The position numbers and the translations under genes are program-made. Of a stretch of 64,000 nt of DNA, positions 45,670 to 54,558 are shown in pieces (the stretch's first letter is position 1; the number at the start of each line of letters is the position of its first letter). This stretch comes from Chloroflexota bacterium (lineage in GTDB: Bacteria; Chloroflexota; Anaerolineae; Aggregatilineales; Phototrophicaceae): the NCBI GenBank assembly GCA_026706455.1, contig JAPOYS010000105.1, positions 23,041 through 87,040 of the forward strand, given 5' to 3'. The notes beneath the pieces are model-generated. The model had not been told where the DNA came from. It made no database searches and worked only from the letters and a program-made list of their open reading frames with translations.

Positions 45670-47127
45670 GTGGTGCTTAGATTGGCTCGCAAGCACACAA
45701 AGATCGTCGCCACAATCGGTCCCGCCTCAAGCGAGCCTGAGACATTGCGCGCCATGATCCGCGCTGGCATGAATGTCGCCCGTATCAATTTTTCGCACGG
45801 CGATCACGACACGCACGGCGAAACCATCGACAGCATCCGGCGGCTGGCAGCGGAAGAAGACGCGGTCGTCGCTATTCTGTGTGACATTCAAGGACCCAAA
45901 ATCCGAATCGGCGAGTTGCGCCATGAACCGATGATGCTTGCGATCGGTGATACGATTACGCTTACGCTGGATGAGATCGTCGGTGAAAACGGCATCGTAT
46001 CGCTGCCGCACCCCGAGTTCCTTCGCGACATCGTGGCGGGCGCCACCCTCTTGCTTGATGACGGCAATTTGCAATTCAAGGTGCTCGAAACAGACGGCAG
46101 CAACCTCGTCTGCGATGTAGTCGTTGGCGGTCCGCTGAAGTCTCGCAAAGGCGTATCCGCGCCGAACGCTCGCCTGACCCTGTCAGCAATCACGGCGAAG
46201 GATCGCGAAGACATCGAATTCGCTCTGTCGAAAGATTGCGATTATATGGCGATGTCCTTCGTCCGCTCGGCGGATGACATCCGCGAATTGCAGGCGCTCA
46301 TGTCGGAGCTTGGCCGGCGCGCCGCGATCATCGCCAAGATTGAGATGGGTGAAGCCCTGGAGAAAATCGAGGAGATCATTCGCGTCTGTGATGGCATCAT
46401 GGTTGCGCGGGGCGACCTCGGCATCGAAACGCCAGCGGAGGAAGTGCCATTCCACCAGAAGCGCATCATTAAGCTGTGCAACGAGGCGGCGAAGCCCGTC
46501 ATCACGGCGACGCAAATGCTGGAATCCATGACTGACAATCCACGACCGACGCGGGCTGAAGCCAGCGATGTATACAATGCGATCCTGGATGGCACGGACG
46601 CAATCATGCTAAGCGCCGAGAGCGCCAGCGGCGCCTATCCGGTGCGCGCGGTCGAGGTCATGAGCGAGATCGCGTCGATTGCCGAGCAAAATCTTCGCGA
46701 TCAGAGTGTCACGCCAGGCGATGACCGGCGAGCCGGGGAAGCGCGCGAAGACATATCGGACGCCATTTGCCGAGCGACGACGGAGATATCGCAAGCCATC
46801 AACCCAAGAGCAATCGTCACCACCAGCATGTCAGGCTATACGACGCGGCGCGTGGCCAAAGAGCGGCCGAGCACGCCGATTCTCTGCATGACGCCGAATA
46901 CGATGACTCAGCGGCGCATGGCGCTCGTTTGGGGCGTGACCTCTTTGCAGGTTCAGGAATTCGCCACCATTGACGAAATGATCAGCATTATCGTGCGCGC
47001 CGCGCATGAAAAGCGTCTGGTCGAGCGAGGCGACCGACTCGTCATCATCGCAGGCGTCCCCTTTGGCGTCGATGGACAGACGAACCTGGTCAAGATCCAT
47101 ACCGTGGGCGAAGAAGGCGAGATTTAG
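45670..47127 (+). CDS. pyk: pyruvate kinase
   Basis: Makes pyruvate and ATP from phosphoenolpyruvate and ADP. The 485 residues have KIVATIGPASSEP, RINFSHGDHDTH, CDIQGPKIRIG, the catalytic Lys in IIAKIEMGEAL, MVARGDLGIE and the Mg/Thr segment ITATQMLESM. A C-terminal domain follows (TTSMSGYTTRRVAKERP), and no PEP-utiliser extra domain is attached. The start codon is GTG. It lies 72 bases after eno. Confidence 0.98.
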   Translation: MVLRLARKHTKIVATIGPASSEPETLRAMIRAGMNVARINFSHGDHDTHGETIDSIRRLAAEEDAVVAILCDIQGPKIRIGELRHEPMMLAIGDTITLTLDEIVGENGIVSLPHPEFLRDIVAGATLLLDDGNLQFKVLETDGSNLVCDVVVGGPLKSRKGVSAPNARLTLSAITAKDREDIEFALSKDCDYMAMSFVRSADDIRELQALMSELGRRAAIIAKIEMGEALEKIEEIIRVCDGIMVARGDLGIETPAEEVPFHQKRIIKLCNEAAKPVITATQMLESMTDNPRPTRAEASDVYNAILDGTDAIMLSAESASGAYPVRAVEVMSEIASIAEQNLRDQSVTPGDDRRAGEAREDISDAICRATTEISQAINPRAIVTTSMSGYTTRRVAKERPSTPILCMTPNTMTQRRMALVWGVTSLQVQEFATIDEMISIIVRAAHEKRLVERGDRLVIIAGVPFGVDGQTNLVKIHTVGEEGEI

Positions 47128-47203
47128 ACTATAGGGTTGGCGGTCGCAATTTGCCGGAAACCGCGCCCGCCACGGCTGACGAAAGGGCGCCCGCGCAAGG
47201 CGG

Positions 47204-47734
47204 TTATTCTACCGGCTGCGAGGCGACCCACTTCGCGTCAATCGGCGCCGGCTCCGACGGTTTGACGTGGCGGGAGGCGGTCGCGATTGTTCCGTCGGAT
47301 ATATAGTTCACTTGGCTTGTAGTACAGCGCGGACAGATATTCCAGGGCAGTTCCAGCAGATAGTCGCAATTCACGCAGGCTTTCTTCAGGCGATGATGGC
47401 AGTGCGGGCAAGCCTGCCAGTCATGCTGCACGCGCTGGCTGCAAGCCGGGCAAGTCGGGCGTTCCTCAATTTCCTGGAGCAGCGCTTCCTCTTCCAGCGC
47501 GCGCTCATAGGTCTCCGAGAGCGTCGCCCGCGGGCGCAGCAGGATATAGACAAAAAGCCCGGGGATGTTGAGCAGGAAGACGATCAAGGCGACGAGCAAT
47601 TGCGCCAAGGGATCGCGCGAGCGCGACCGCATGTCTCGATATGCCCAAATTATCATTGCCAGCCAAAAGGCGGCCAGCATGACTACCGCGAATACAGTGG
47701 CGACCAACAGAATCTCGTCGAAGCCCACTGGCAT
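47204..47734 (-). CDS. membrane protein with double zinc ribbon
   Basis: Protein of 176 residues with two membrane helices near the N-terminus (ILLVATVFAVVMLAAFWLAMI and LLVALIVFLLNIPGLFVYILL). A helical linker leads to two zinc-ribbon pairs: CPACSQRV with CPHCHHR, and CVNCDYLL with CPRCTTS. The ribbons would face the cytosol. The function is unknown; double zinc ribbons often mediate protein or nucleic-acid contacts. It lies 42 bases behind a large exported-domain protein gene on the same strand and probably acts with it. Confidence 0.87.
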   Translation of the reverse strand: MPVGFDEILLVATVFAVVMLAAFWLAMIIWAYRDMRSRSRDPLAQLLVALIVFLLNIPGLFVYILLRPRATLSETYERALEEEALLQEIEERPTCPACSQRVQHDWQACPHCHHRLKKACVNCDYLLELPWNICPRCTTSQVNYISDGTIATASRHVKPSEPAPIDAKWVASQPVE

Positions 47735-47776
47735 GTGTTAGTCTCCCAAGACCGCCTTGGCGGCAATTGAATGGCG

Positions 47777-49246
47777 CTAGCCGCTGGTCAACAAGCCCGA
47801 CGATTCGACGGCGAGCAATATCATTTCGCTGACGACGGCGTCGAACTGGTGGCCAGATGCATAAAATCGAATGGAGTTGATGAAGACGGGATGTTCTTCT
47901 TCCGCTATCAAGTTGAGCAGATTGCCGGAATCAAAGGTGTACCAGACATTGGCATTCGTATCGATGTGATCCTGCAGGCAACTGGAGCAGCGCTTCTTGT
48001 AGCGGCTGGCGGCTTGGTCCTCGTAGTAGAAGCCTCTAAACCAATTGCCCTCATTGTCGGCCTGCGGATTATCGGTCGTGTAATTGATATGCACCATCAA
48101 TGGGCACTCGCTGCCTTTCGTGCCGCATAGGCTAAGCGACTGATAATTGAGACTGAAGGTGGCGAGGATGCTCAAAGACTCGAACTCGCGAGCGTCGAGG
48201 CTCTCCGCCTCAAAGACCTGCATGCAGGAGATTTCGCCGTGTGTCGTCGCATTGCTGTGGCGGCGCAGGCTTACGCCCACGCGCCCGTCGTATTCGACCA
48301 AGGAATAATAGCCGGGTGGTTCCTGCGTCGGCAATCCGCGACAGCTCCAGTTCTGGGGCGCGTCCGGCGTGTACACTTGCCCAAGAAGCGTATCCTGTAA
48401 GCTGAAGTCGCCGTTAATCGAGAGGCTGCGCGTCGTGTCAAGCGTCCTGATGCTGCGGTTGCCGATCCTGATGAGCAGTTCCTCGCCCGCCTCAACCGGA
48501 TTCCGCAGGGCGGGATCATCGCCGAAAAAGGCGCTAACGTCGCCAGCCAGATTTAGCAATCGGATTTCGTCCTCCGACACGCGTAGACGAAAGCGGCCAT
48601 TGGACAGAAATTGGATATGAACGCCCTTATCGGTATTCAGGTCGTCGGTGTAAATGTCCATCGAGAAGGCACGATCTTTCACACCGGTCACGAGCACGTC
48701 AAGCTGCCCTGTGAGCCGCGAGAATCGGATGCGTTTTGCATCCTGGCTCCAGTCAAAACGAGGCCGAATCGCGTGGTTGAACGTCACAAAGGTATTCCCT
48801 TGCAGCGTGACAGCCGCCAGCAGCTCAGCGCTATCCGGCTCCGATTCCACGGCATCGCGAAACTGAATGGTCGCCTGGGACAGGGAATCCGTGCTGATGC
48901 TCGTCACCGTGTTGGTCAGGTCTTCCCGTTCTCGCTCGACCGTCTCCCGCAAGTCGGCGCCCGTGATGCCGACCGTTCCCTTGGCGACCTGCAACAAGGC
49001 GGACATCGGGACGGTGGACCGAAACAGATAGTGGTATACGCCAAAGATGCCGGTCAGCGTCAAGCTACAGAACAAGGCGAAGGCGCCCAGAAGAACAAGC
49101 CAGGCGATTCGCTCGGGCGAATTGGCGCCATCGAAATCATACGCGGAGTCGCCGCTGGTTGCAGCTTGTATGACTTGCTCAGCCTGCTCTGTAATGTCCA
49201 CTCGTAGAAGACCTGAAACAGCAAACACGAGCCATAAGGCAAACAT
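47777..49246 (-). CDS. membrane-anchored protein with large beta-rich domain
   Basis: Unrecognised protein of 489 residues. A short hydrophobic N-terminus and a strong helix at about 48-72 (IAWLVLLGAFALFCSLTLTGIF) anchor it. The rest contains beta-rich stretches arranged like one or two jelly-roll modules (about 120-290 and 310-470). These include paired cysteines (KKRCSSCLQ, SLCGTKGSEC, ISCMQVF). TATAAT on the minus strand sits directly before the ATG, so the transcript would be nearly leaderless or the true start lies further in. It is followed by the zinc-ribbon membrane gene. Confidence 0.8.
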   Translation of the reverse strand: MFALWLVFAVSGLLRVDITEQAEQVIQAATSGDSAYDFDGANSPERIAWLVLLGAFALFCSLTLTGIFGVYHYLFRSTVPMSALLQVAKGTVGITGADLRETVEREREDLTNTVTSISTDSLSQATIQFRDAVESEPDSAELLAAVTLQGNTFVTFNHAIRPRFDWSQDAKRIRFSRLTGQLDVLVTGVKDRAFSMDIYTDDLNTDKGVHIQFLSNGRFRLRVSEDEIRLLNLAGDVSAFFGDDPALRNPVEAGEELLIRIGNRSIRTLDTTRSLSINGDFSLQDTLLGQVYTPDAPQNWSCRGLPTQEPPGYYSLVEYDGRVGVSLRRHSNATTHGEISCMQVFEAESLDAREFESLSILATFSLNYQSLSLCGTKGSECPLMVHINYTTDNPQADNEGNWFRGFYYEDQAASRYKKRCSSCLQDHIDTNANVWYTFDSGNLLNLIAEEEHPVFINSIRFYASGHQFDAVVSEMILLAVESSGLLTSG

Positions 49247-49288
49247 ATTATATCACTCAGCGCCTGTTTTGTCGCCGCGATTATGCGC

Positions 49289-49294
49289 TATAAT
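49289..49294 (+). promoter_or_regulatory. -10 box of the yebC-ruvC-ruvA cluster
   Basis: Perfect TATAAT, 45 bases before the yebC ATG. The -35 region is poor (TTTTGT at a 16-base spacing). Confidence 0.42.
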
Positions 49295-49338
49295 GTAGGC
49301 GCCTCATGCAGCGTCTATGAAACGGAGGATGCGCCGCA

Positions 49339-50106
49339 ATGTCTGGTCATAGCAAATGGTCGACGATCAAGCGCAAGAAAGGCGCGGAAGATGCCAAGCG
49401 CGCCAAAATCTTTACGCGCCTGGGCCGCGATATCATGGTTGCCGCGCGCGAAAATGGCGGCGACGAAAACGCCAATCCGAAGCTGAAGTTGGCCATTGCC
49501 AAGGGCCGCGCGGCCAACATGCCGAAAGAGAATATCGAACGAGCGATCAAAAAAGGCACTGGCGAAATCGCTGGCGGCGATGTCGTTGAAATGTTGTATG
49601 AGGGCTACGGACCCGAAGGCGTCGCCTATATTGTCGAGATACTTACTGACAACAAGAATCGCGCGCTGGCGGAGGTCAAGCATGCCTTTAGCAAGTATGC
49701 GGGCAGCCTGGCGACCAACGGCGCCGTGATGTGGCAGTTTGACCAAAAGGGATACATCACGCTGAAGGGAGAGGTGGACTTCGACGACGCGTTTCTGGAG
49801 GCGGCCGAAGCCGGCGCCGACGATGTCGTCGACGAAGATGGCCTTGTCACTGTGTACACAAGCAGAGAGGCTTTCGCTGCCGTCGAGCAAGCGATGACTG
49901 CAGCCGGCTATGAATTCGACGAATGCGAATTGCGCTGGTTCCCGCAGAATGAAGTCGCGGTCCCCAAGGGCAAGGCTCTGCAGAACATGCGCCTGATTGA
50001 GCAATTGGAAGAGGCCGACGATGTGCAAACGGTCGCTTCCAACTTAAATATCACGGATGAACTTCTCGCCGAATACGGATCCTACCATGCTCACGCTCGG
50101 CATTGA
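49339..50106 (+). CDS. yebC: YebC/PmpR-family protein
   Basis: Member of the YebC/TACO1 family (255 aa). Members have been reported as DNA-binding regulators and as translation factors that relieve ribosome stalling. The start SGHSKWSTIKRKKGAEDAKR and the segment NIERAIKKGTGE are diagnostic, as are YEGYGPEGVAYIVE and TDNKNRALAEVKHAFSK. It commonly precedes ruvC, as here. GGAGG precedes the ATG. Its last 20 bases overlap the ruvC coding start. Confidence 0.96.
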   Translation: MSGHSKWSTIKRKKGAEDAKRAKIFTRLGRDIMVAARENGGDENANPKLKLAIAKGRAANMPKENIERAIKKGTGEIAGGDVVEMLYEGYGPEGVAYIVEILTDNKNRALAEVKHAFSKYAGSLATNGAVMWQFDQKGYITLKGEVDFDDAFLEAAEAGADDVVDEDGLVTVYTSREAFAAVEQAMTAAGYEFDECELRWFPQNEVAVPKGKALQNMRLIEQLEEADDVQTVASNLNITDELLAEYGSYHAHARH

Positions 50107-50581
50107 CCCCGGCGCCGCTTCGCTGGGATATGGATTCGTTCGCGAGCGCAATGACGGTTCGCTGGAGTCGGTGAAATACGGCGTAATCCGCACCAAGTCG
50201 GGTACGCCAATGCCCCAGCGACTGAAACTGATCCATGATGAACTGGTGGACTTGATAGACCAGTACCAGCCCGATCGGGCGGCTGTGGAAGAGCTCTTTT
50301 TCTCCCGCAACGTGACCACGGCGATCATGGTGGCGCAGGCGCAAGGCGTCGTGCTTTTGACGCTGCAGAAGGCAAATGTGGAGACAGCTGAATACAAGCC
50401 TGTGGTGGTCAAGCAATCGGTCTGCAACTATGGCGGCGCCGACAAGATGCAAGTCAAGAAAATGGTGCAAATCATGCTGGGGCTGGATGACCTGCCCCGC
50501 CCCGATGACGCGGCCGACGCGCTGGCGGTCGCCATCACCGACCTGCACAGCTACCGCTTTCACAGCGTTGATCCCGTTTGA
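50087..50581 (+). CDS. ruvC: crossover junction endodeoxyribonuclease RuvC
   Basis: Resolves Holliday junctions. The 164 residues carry the four acidic catalytic positions: Asp in TLGIDPGAASLGYGF, Glu in AAVEELFFSRN, and the Asp pair in RPDDAADALAVAI. The ATG at 50087 matches the family start and overlaps yebC by 20 bases; an upstream frame would only extend it with a polar leader. ruvA follows after three bases. Confidence 0.96.
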   Translation: MLTLGIDPGAASLGYGFVRERNDGSLESVKYGVIRTKSGTPMPQRLKLIHDELVDLIDQYQPDRAAVEELFFSRNVTTAIMVAQAQGVVLLTLQKANVETAEYKPVVVKQSVCNYGGADKMQVKKMVQIMLGLDDLPRPDDAADALAVAITDLHSYRFHSVDPV

Positions 50582-50584
50582 CCG

Positions 50585-51160
50585 ATGATTGCGACGCTCG
50601 AGGGCAATCTCGTCAGCAAGGCCACCGATCATGTAATCATCGCCTTGGGCGGAATCGGGATCGAGGTTCATGCCCCATTCAGCACGCTGGAAAAACTGAG
50701 TTCCGACCGCGCCTTTCTGTATACGCGCCTGGTGGTGCGCGAGGATTCGTTGACCTTGTTCGGCTTCGCGACGACTGCCGAGCGCGAATTATTCGACGCC
50801 TTTCTCAAGATAAGCGGCATCGGACCCAGACTGGCTGTCGCCATTTTGAGCACGTTAAGCGTCGAGAATATTCGGGGCGCGGTGATAAATGACCGGCCCG
50901 AAATCATCAGTCGCGTGCCGGGCATCGGCAAGAAGACGGCGCAGAAGATCCTACTCGAATTGCAGGACAAAATGCCAGCGACGCTTGAATCGGTTCCCGC
51001 AGGCGCCGACGGCGATACGAGCGCGGAAGTCATGGACGCCCTGACGGCGCTCGGCTACAGCGTGGTGGAAGCGCAGACCGCGATTCAGAGTATTCCCATT
51101 GACGCGCCCGAAAGCGTTGAGGAGCGGGTCCTGATTGCGCTGCAGAGCCTAGGCGTGTAG
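50585..51160 (+). CDS. ruvA: Holliday junction DNA-binding protein RuvA
   Basis: Tetrameric junction binder that loads RuvB. The 191 residues have the N-terminal OB domain (IATLEGNLVSKATDHVII), two helix-hairpin-helix motifs (KISGIGPRLAVAILS and RVPGIGKKTAQKIL) and the C-terminal RuvB-binding domain (VMDALTALGYS). Its length is normal. It is three bases after ruvC, and ruvB is elsewhere in the window. Confidence 0.97.
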   Translation: MIATLEGNLVSKATDHVIIALGGIGIEVHAPFSTLEKLSSDRAFLYTRLVVREDSLTLFGFATTAERELFDAFLKISGIGPRLAVAILSTLSVENIRGAVINDRPEIISRVPGIGKKTAQKILLELQDKMPATLESVPAGADGDTSAEVMDALTALGYSVVEAQTAIQSIPIDAPESVEERVLIALQSLGV

Positions 51161-51226
51161 GCGCGGGTTCTTCGTATTCAAGTGGTTCAGTGTCATTCAG
51201 TCGCCGCGCGAGGCAGGGAGAACAGC

Positions 51227-51949
51227 ATGGTGGCAGCATTGATCGGCAAGCGCGTGCCCGTGCTCGACAAGGGCTGGATCGAGTTGGTCGATCTCATGCC
51301 GCATCCGGAGTCATACGTGAGCGGCGATCTCGCCATCGTCAACGCGGCGCGCGTCAGCTTCCTCGGCGAGAGCAAAGGACCCGAGCGCGACAAGAGGCTG
51401 CTCTTCTATCTGCTGCGCAACCGGCACACATCGCCCTTTGAGATGGTCGAGTTCAAGTTTCGCGTGCGGGCGCCGCTGGTAACCTGGTGGCAATGGGTAC
51501 GGCATCGCACCTGGAGTATGAACGCGCAGTCGGGCCGCTACACGCCCTTTCAAGAAAACGACTTTTATGTGCCCGATCCTTGGCGCCGGCAAAGCGCCGA
51601 TAACAAGCAAGCCAGCGAAGGCGCGCTGGACGCGGCTGAGAGCGGAGAACTGACGCGGAAGCTGCTCGCGCACTATGAAGAAGGCTTCCGGCTCTATTCC
51701 GAGGCGCTGGCGAAAGGCGTGTCAAAGGAAATGGCGCGGCTATTCTTGCCCGGTTTCAGCGTCTACTACACCTGGGTGACGAAGATTGACGCGCACAATC
51801 TAATGCACTTCCTGCGCTTGCGGATGGCGCCCGACGCGCAATTCGAGATTCGCGTATATGCGGCGGCCATTTATCAGCACTTCTTCCAGCCGGCGCTCCC
51901 CTGGACAGCGGAAGCCTTTCAGAAATTCATATTGGATTTGGAAAACTGA
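51227..51949 (+). CDS. thyX: flavin-dependent thymidylate synthase ThyX
   Basis: Forms dTMP from dUMP using FAD, NADPH and methylene-tetrahydrofolate. The 240 residues include the ThyX signature RHRTWSMNAQSGRYTP, the preceding RNRHTSPFEMVEFKF and the dUMP-binding QSGRY segment. Near the C-terminus come DAHNLMHFLRLR and QFEIRVYA, also typical. The ATG at 51227 has GGGAG upstream; the longer frame is less likely. No thyA is in view. With tdk it completes dTMP supply. Confidence 0.97.
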   Translation: MVAALIGKRVPVLDKGWIELVDLMPHPESYVSGDLAIVNAARVSFLGESKGPERDKRLLFYLLRNRHTSPFEMVEFKFRVRAPLVTWWQWVRHRTWSMNAQSGRYTPFQENDFYVPDPWRRQSADNKQASEGALDAAESGELTRKLLAHYEEGFRLYSEALAKGVSKEMARLFLPGFSVYYTWVTKIDAHNLMHFLRLRMAPDAQFEIRVYAAAIYQHFFQPALPWTAEAFQKFILDLEN

Positions 51950-51958
51950 ATCACGCCG

Positions 51959-52360
51959 CTAGTCCGGCGGGTCAATCGGGTCGGGCTGATTGATGAGGAA
52001 TGCCGAGGAGCGCTCGAAGTAATCGCGCATCATCGTGCGGGCCGGCTCTTCGATCGCGGCTGCGTCGATGGCCGCGCGCATGTGATCGAGCCAATGATCG
52101 CGCGCTTGCCGGTCGATGGCAAAGGGAAAGTGTCGCATTCGCAGGCGAGGATGCCCGCGTTCTTCGCTATAGCGGCTGGGTCCGCCGAAGAACTGAACCA
52201 GAAAGAGGAACAGCCGACGCTTGGATTCGGCCAGATCAGCGGGATACATCGGGCGCAGCACCCGATCGCCCGCGACCTTGTCGTAGAATGATTCCACAAC
52301 CAGCCGCAGCGGTTCTTCTCCGCCGACCAATTCGTACACGCTTTGTGGTTTGAAACTCAT
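51959..52360 (-). CDS. group II truncated haemoglobin
   Basis: 2-on-2 globin of 133 residues, likely of the GlbO/trHbO group that binds oxygen or detoxifies NO and peroxide. Seen are the B10 tyrosine in ESFYDKV, the FFGGPSRY segment typical of trHbO, the proximal histidine in LRMRHFPFAI and the G8 tryptophan in DHWLDHM. It converges with thyX, nine bases apart, and is divergent from the PstS-like gene. No partner reductase is adjacent. Confidence 0.95.
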   Translation of the reverse strand: MSFKPQSVYELVGGEEPLRLVVESFYDKVAGDRVLRPMYPADLAESKRRLFLFLVQFFGGPSRYSEERGHPRLRMRHFPFAIDRQARDHWLDHMRAAIDAAAIEEPARTMMRDYFERSSAFLINQPDPIDPPD

Positions 52361-52467
52361 ACGGACTTCATTTGATTCATCGGCGCCGGCTCAGGTTCTC
52401 CGCTGGACGGCGCGAGCGCCAGCATTGTATCCCGTCCGAAGGCGCTAGCCTAGCGAGAAACTATGAC

Positions 52468-52495
52468 TTTACAATCATTGTTCCGACTGTACAAT
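52468..52495 (+). promoter_or_regulatory. promoter of the duplicated PstS-like gene
   Basis: TTTACA (52468-52473), 16-base spacer, TACAAT (52490-52495). Transcription from near 52502 rules out upstream start codons and supports the ATG at 52537. The CTGTACAAT core recurs at 58943. Confidence 0.6.
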
Positions 52496-52536
52496 CCATG
52501 CGTTACCTTCACAGTGCTGCAAGGATATCGCATTTC

Positions 52537-54438
52537 ATGAGACACTTGAGGATTTTGGCGGGCATGCTCTCGCTGCTCCTATTGACGTCGGGGCTCGCCT
52601 TCGCGCAGGAAGCGGATACGGTCCAGGTGATCGGCTCGGGAATCGTCAATTCGCTGCTTGAGAGCGTCGTCGAAGCCGGCGCGCGCGATTCACTAGAGTT
52701 CGAAACTGTTGGCACGGCCGCGGGCATCGACAGGTTCTGCAACGGCGATTTCGATATTGCGACCGCAATCCGAGCGATGACGTCCGCCGAAGGCGCCATC
52801 TGCGGAGCGAATGACGTGGTTCATAGCGAGTTTCTCCTCGGTCATTATATCCTCGCCCTCCTCAGCCAGGCTGACGCGCCGGTCCAGTGCCTGACAAACA
52901 ACCAGTTGGAGGCCGCGCTCAAGCCATCGGCGAGCAACCTCGTTACGAATTGGTCCTTTTATGACGAAGCCTTGACGGACCTGCCGCTAACGCTCTTCGC
53001 GCCGCGAGAAGATGGGATTGAACATTTGATATTGGATTCGCTCATCGCCGGCGATGGCTTGCGTGTGGACGCGCAGACCTACGCTGACCCGGCGGAAGTC
53101 ATTGCCGGAATCAGTGAAACGGCCGGTTCGCTCGGGTTCGCCTTCTGGTCTGAGCAGTTGGACGACAGCGCTTCGGTCGCCCTGCTTCAATACGGCGCTG
53201 ACGCTGGAGGACAATGCCTTAGCCCGTCGGTGGCGAATGTTGAGAATGGCCGCTACGACGCCGCGCTGTCGCTGTACCTCATCGTCAATCGGGAGCGTCT
53301 TGGCGACAGCGACGCCTTGGCGGAATTCATGCGTTTCATCGCCGATGAAGCCAATGCGCCGTTGATTGCGGCTGCTGGCGCCCATCCCCCCAGCGACGCA
53401 GCATACGCGGCCAACGAGGCCGCGCTGTCAGCAGAAGAGGCCGCTTATGGCGACGCAGCGCAATTCGATATTCCGGCAGCGCTCAGCGGCAGCTTGCGGA
53501 TTGTCGGAGCGGCGAACGCCTTTGATGTTCTGGATCGAGTTGCCGACTCGCTGACCCAAGACAATGCAAGCCTGGAAATCATGCTCGACTTGCTTGGGCG
53601 CGGCAACGGTCTTGACAGGCTCTGCGCCGGCGAGGCCGACATCGCCATACTGGACGCCGACTCCGTTGCTGCGGAATTGGAAGCCTGCGCGAACAATTCA
53701 GTTGTCACTACTCCGCTGAAATTGGGACGGCAAGCCACAGTTCTACTTGGAAACGCGGCCGATGAGTACAGCGCTTGCTTGACCGCGGAGCAAATCGCCA
53801 CGGTATGGCGCGCCGAATCGGCTGCGATCGTGGATGACTGGTCCAAGGTGGAGCCGTCCTTTCCCGCCGAGAAACTGACGCTGTTTGGTCCTTCAGTCTT
53901 GGATCAGCATAGCGACTTCCTACTGCAGGCCGCCGGAGGGGTTATACCGCCAATACGACAGGATACTGAGAAACACTTTGACCCACTTTATCGAGCGGCT
54001 GCCGTCGGCAATGTCAATGGCGCGCTGACGTACATGAATTGGCCTGAATATCAGCGTGTCTTGAACAATGACCAGGCGAACATTCGGCTTGTCGCTGTCG
54101 ATGCCGGCGCTGGCTGCGTGACGCCGTCTCCAACCAGTATTGCGGCGGGCAGTTACGCCCTGTCACACCCGGCCACCCTGCTGATCCGCCAGGAGTCTCT
54201 CGCTGGAATTAACACGCAGTCCTATCTCTGGACGCTGTTCAGCGACGGTAACTTGGGGCTAATTGAGCGCGAGGGATTCGTCGGAATTTCCGCGCCTGAT
54301 CTGCCAGCGATGCGCCGGCAGCTGCAAACTTCCTTTGCCGAAGCGGAAGCCATATACTTGCGTGCCAACTCGAACGACAGCGCGACGGCTGCCGACGACG
54401 ATTCAGCCGACGCGGCGAGCGATGCCGACTCCGAGTAG
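52537..54438 (+). CDS. secreted protein with two PstS-like solute-binding domains
   Basis: Exported protein of 633 residues. Signal peptide at 1-22 (LAGMLSLLLLTSGLAFAQ). Two PstS/SphX-type periplasmic-binding domains follow in tandem, about 26-300 and 325-600. Parallel motifs are seen in each, such as GIDRFCNGDFDIATA and GLDRLCAGEADIAI, then QCLTNNQLEAAL and ACLTAEQIATVW, then LTLFAPREDGI and LTLFGPSVL. The tail is Asp/Ser/Ala-rich. The first domain keeps more phosphate-binding-like residues than the second. No pstCAB genes are nearby, so it may be a sensor or scavenger rather than a transporter part. A clear promoter precedes it. Confidence 0.87.
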   Translation: MRHLRILAGMLSLLLLTSGLAFAQEADTVQVIGSGIVNSLLESVVEAGARDSLEFETVGTAAGIDRFCNGDFDIATAIRAMTSAEGAICGANDVVHSEFLLGHYILALLSQADAPVQCLTNNQLEAALKPSASNLVTNWSFYDEALTDLPLTLFAPREDGIEHLILDSLIAGDGLRVDAQTYADPAEVIAGISETAGSLGFAFWSEQLDDSASVALLQYGADAGGQCLSPSVANVENGRYDAALSLYLIVNRERLGDSDALAEFMRFIADEANAPLIAAAGAHPPSDAAYAANEAALSAEEAAYGDAAQFDIPAALSGSLRIVGAANAFDVLDRVADSLTQDNASLEIMLDLLGRGNGLDRLCAGEADIAILDADSVAAELEACANNSVVTTPLKLGRQATVLLGNAADEYSACLTAEQIATVWRAESAAIVDDWSKVEPSFPAEKLTLFGPSVLDQHSDFLLQAAGGVIPPIRQDTEKHFDPLYRAAAVGNVNGALTYMNWPEYQRVLNNDQANIRLVAVDAGAGCVTPSPTSIAAGSYALSHPATLLIRQESLAGINTQSYLWTLFSDGNLGLIEREGFVGISAPDLPAMRRQLQTSFAEAEAIYLRANSNDSATAADDDSADAASDADSE

Positions 54439-54514
54439 GCCGCTTTGCTGACACGGTCGGTCTCGGCGTCGCCGGGCCGCATGCGCGAGCTGGCGCGTCG
54501 GCGCGCGCGATCTA

Positions 54515-54523
54515 TGCTATACT
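54515..54523 (+). promoter_or_regulatory. extended -10 promoter of the dinG-like gene
   Basis: TGCTATACT, an extended -10 (TGn plus TATACT), 35 bases before the ATG at 54559. The lack of a good -35 is acceptable for this promoter type. Confidence 0.5.
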
Positions 54524-54558
54524 TCGCCTGATTCGCGTCGCCCAGAACGGAGACAGGC

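Noticed and set aside
47128..47203. Stem-loop terminator after pyk
   Set aside because: No stable stem followed by a T-run can be drawn. In general I see no classical T-tract terminators in the window.
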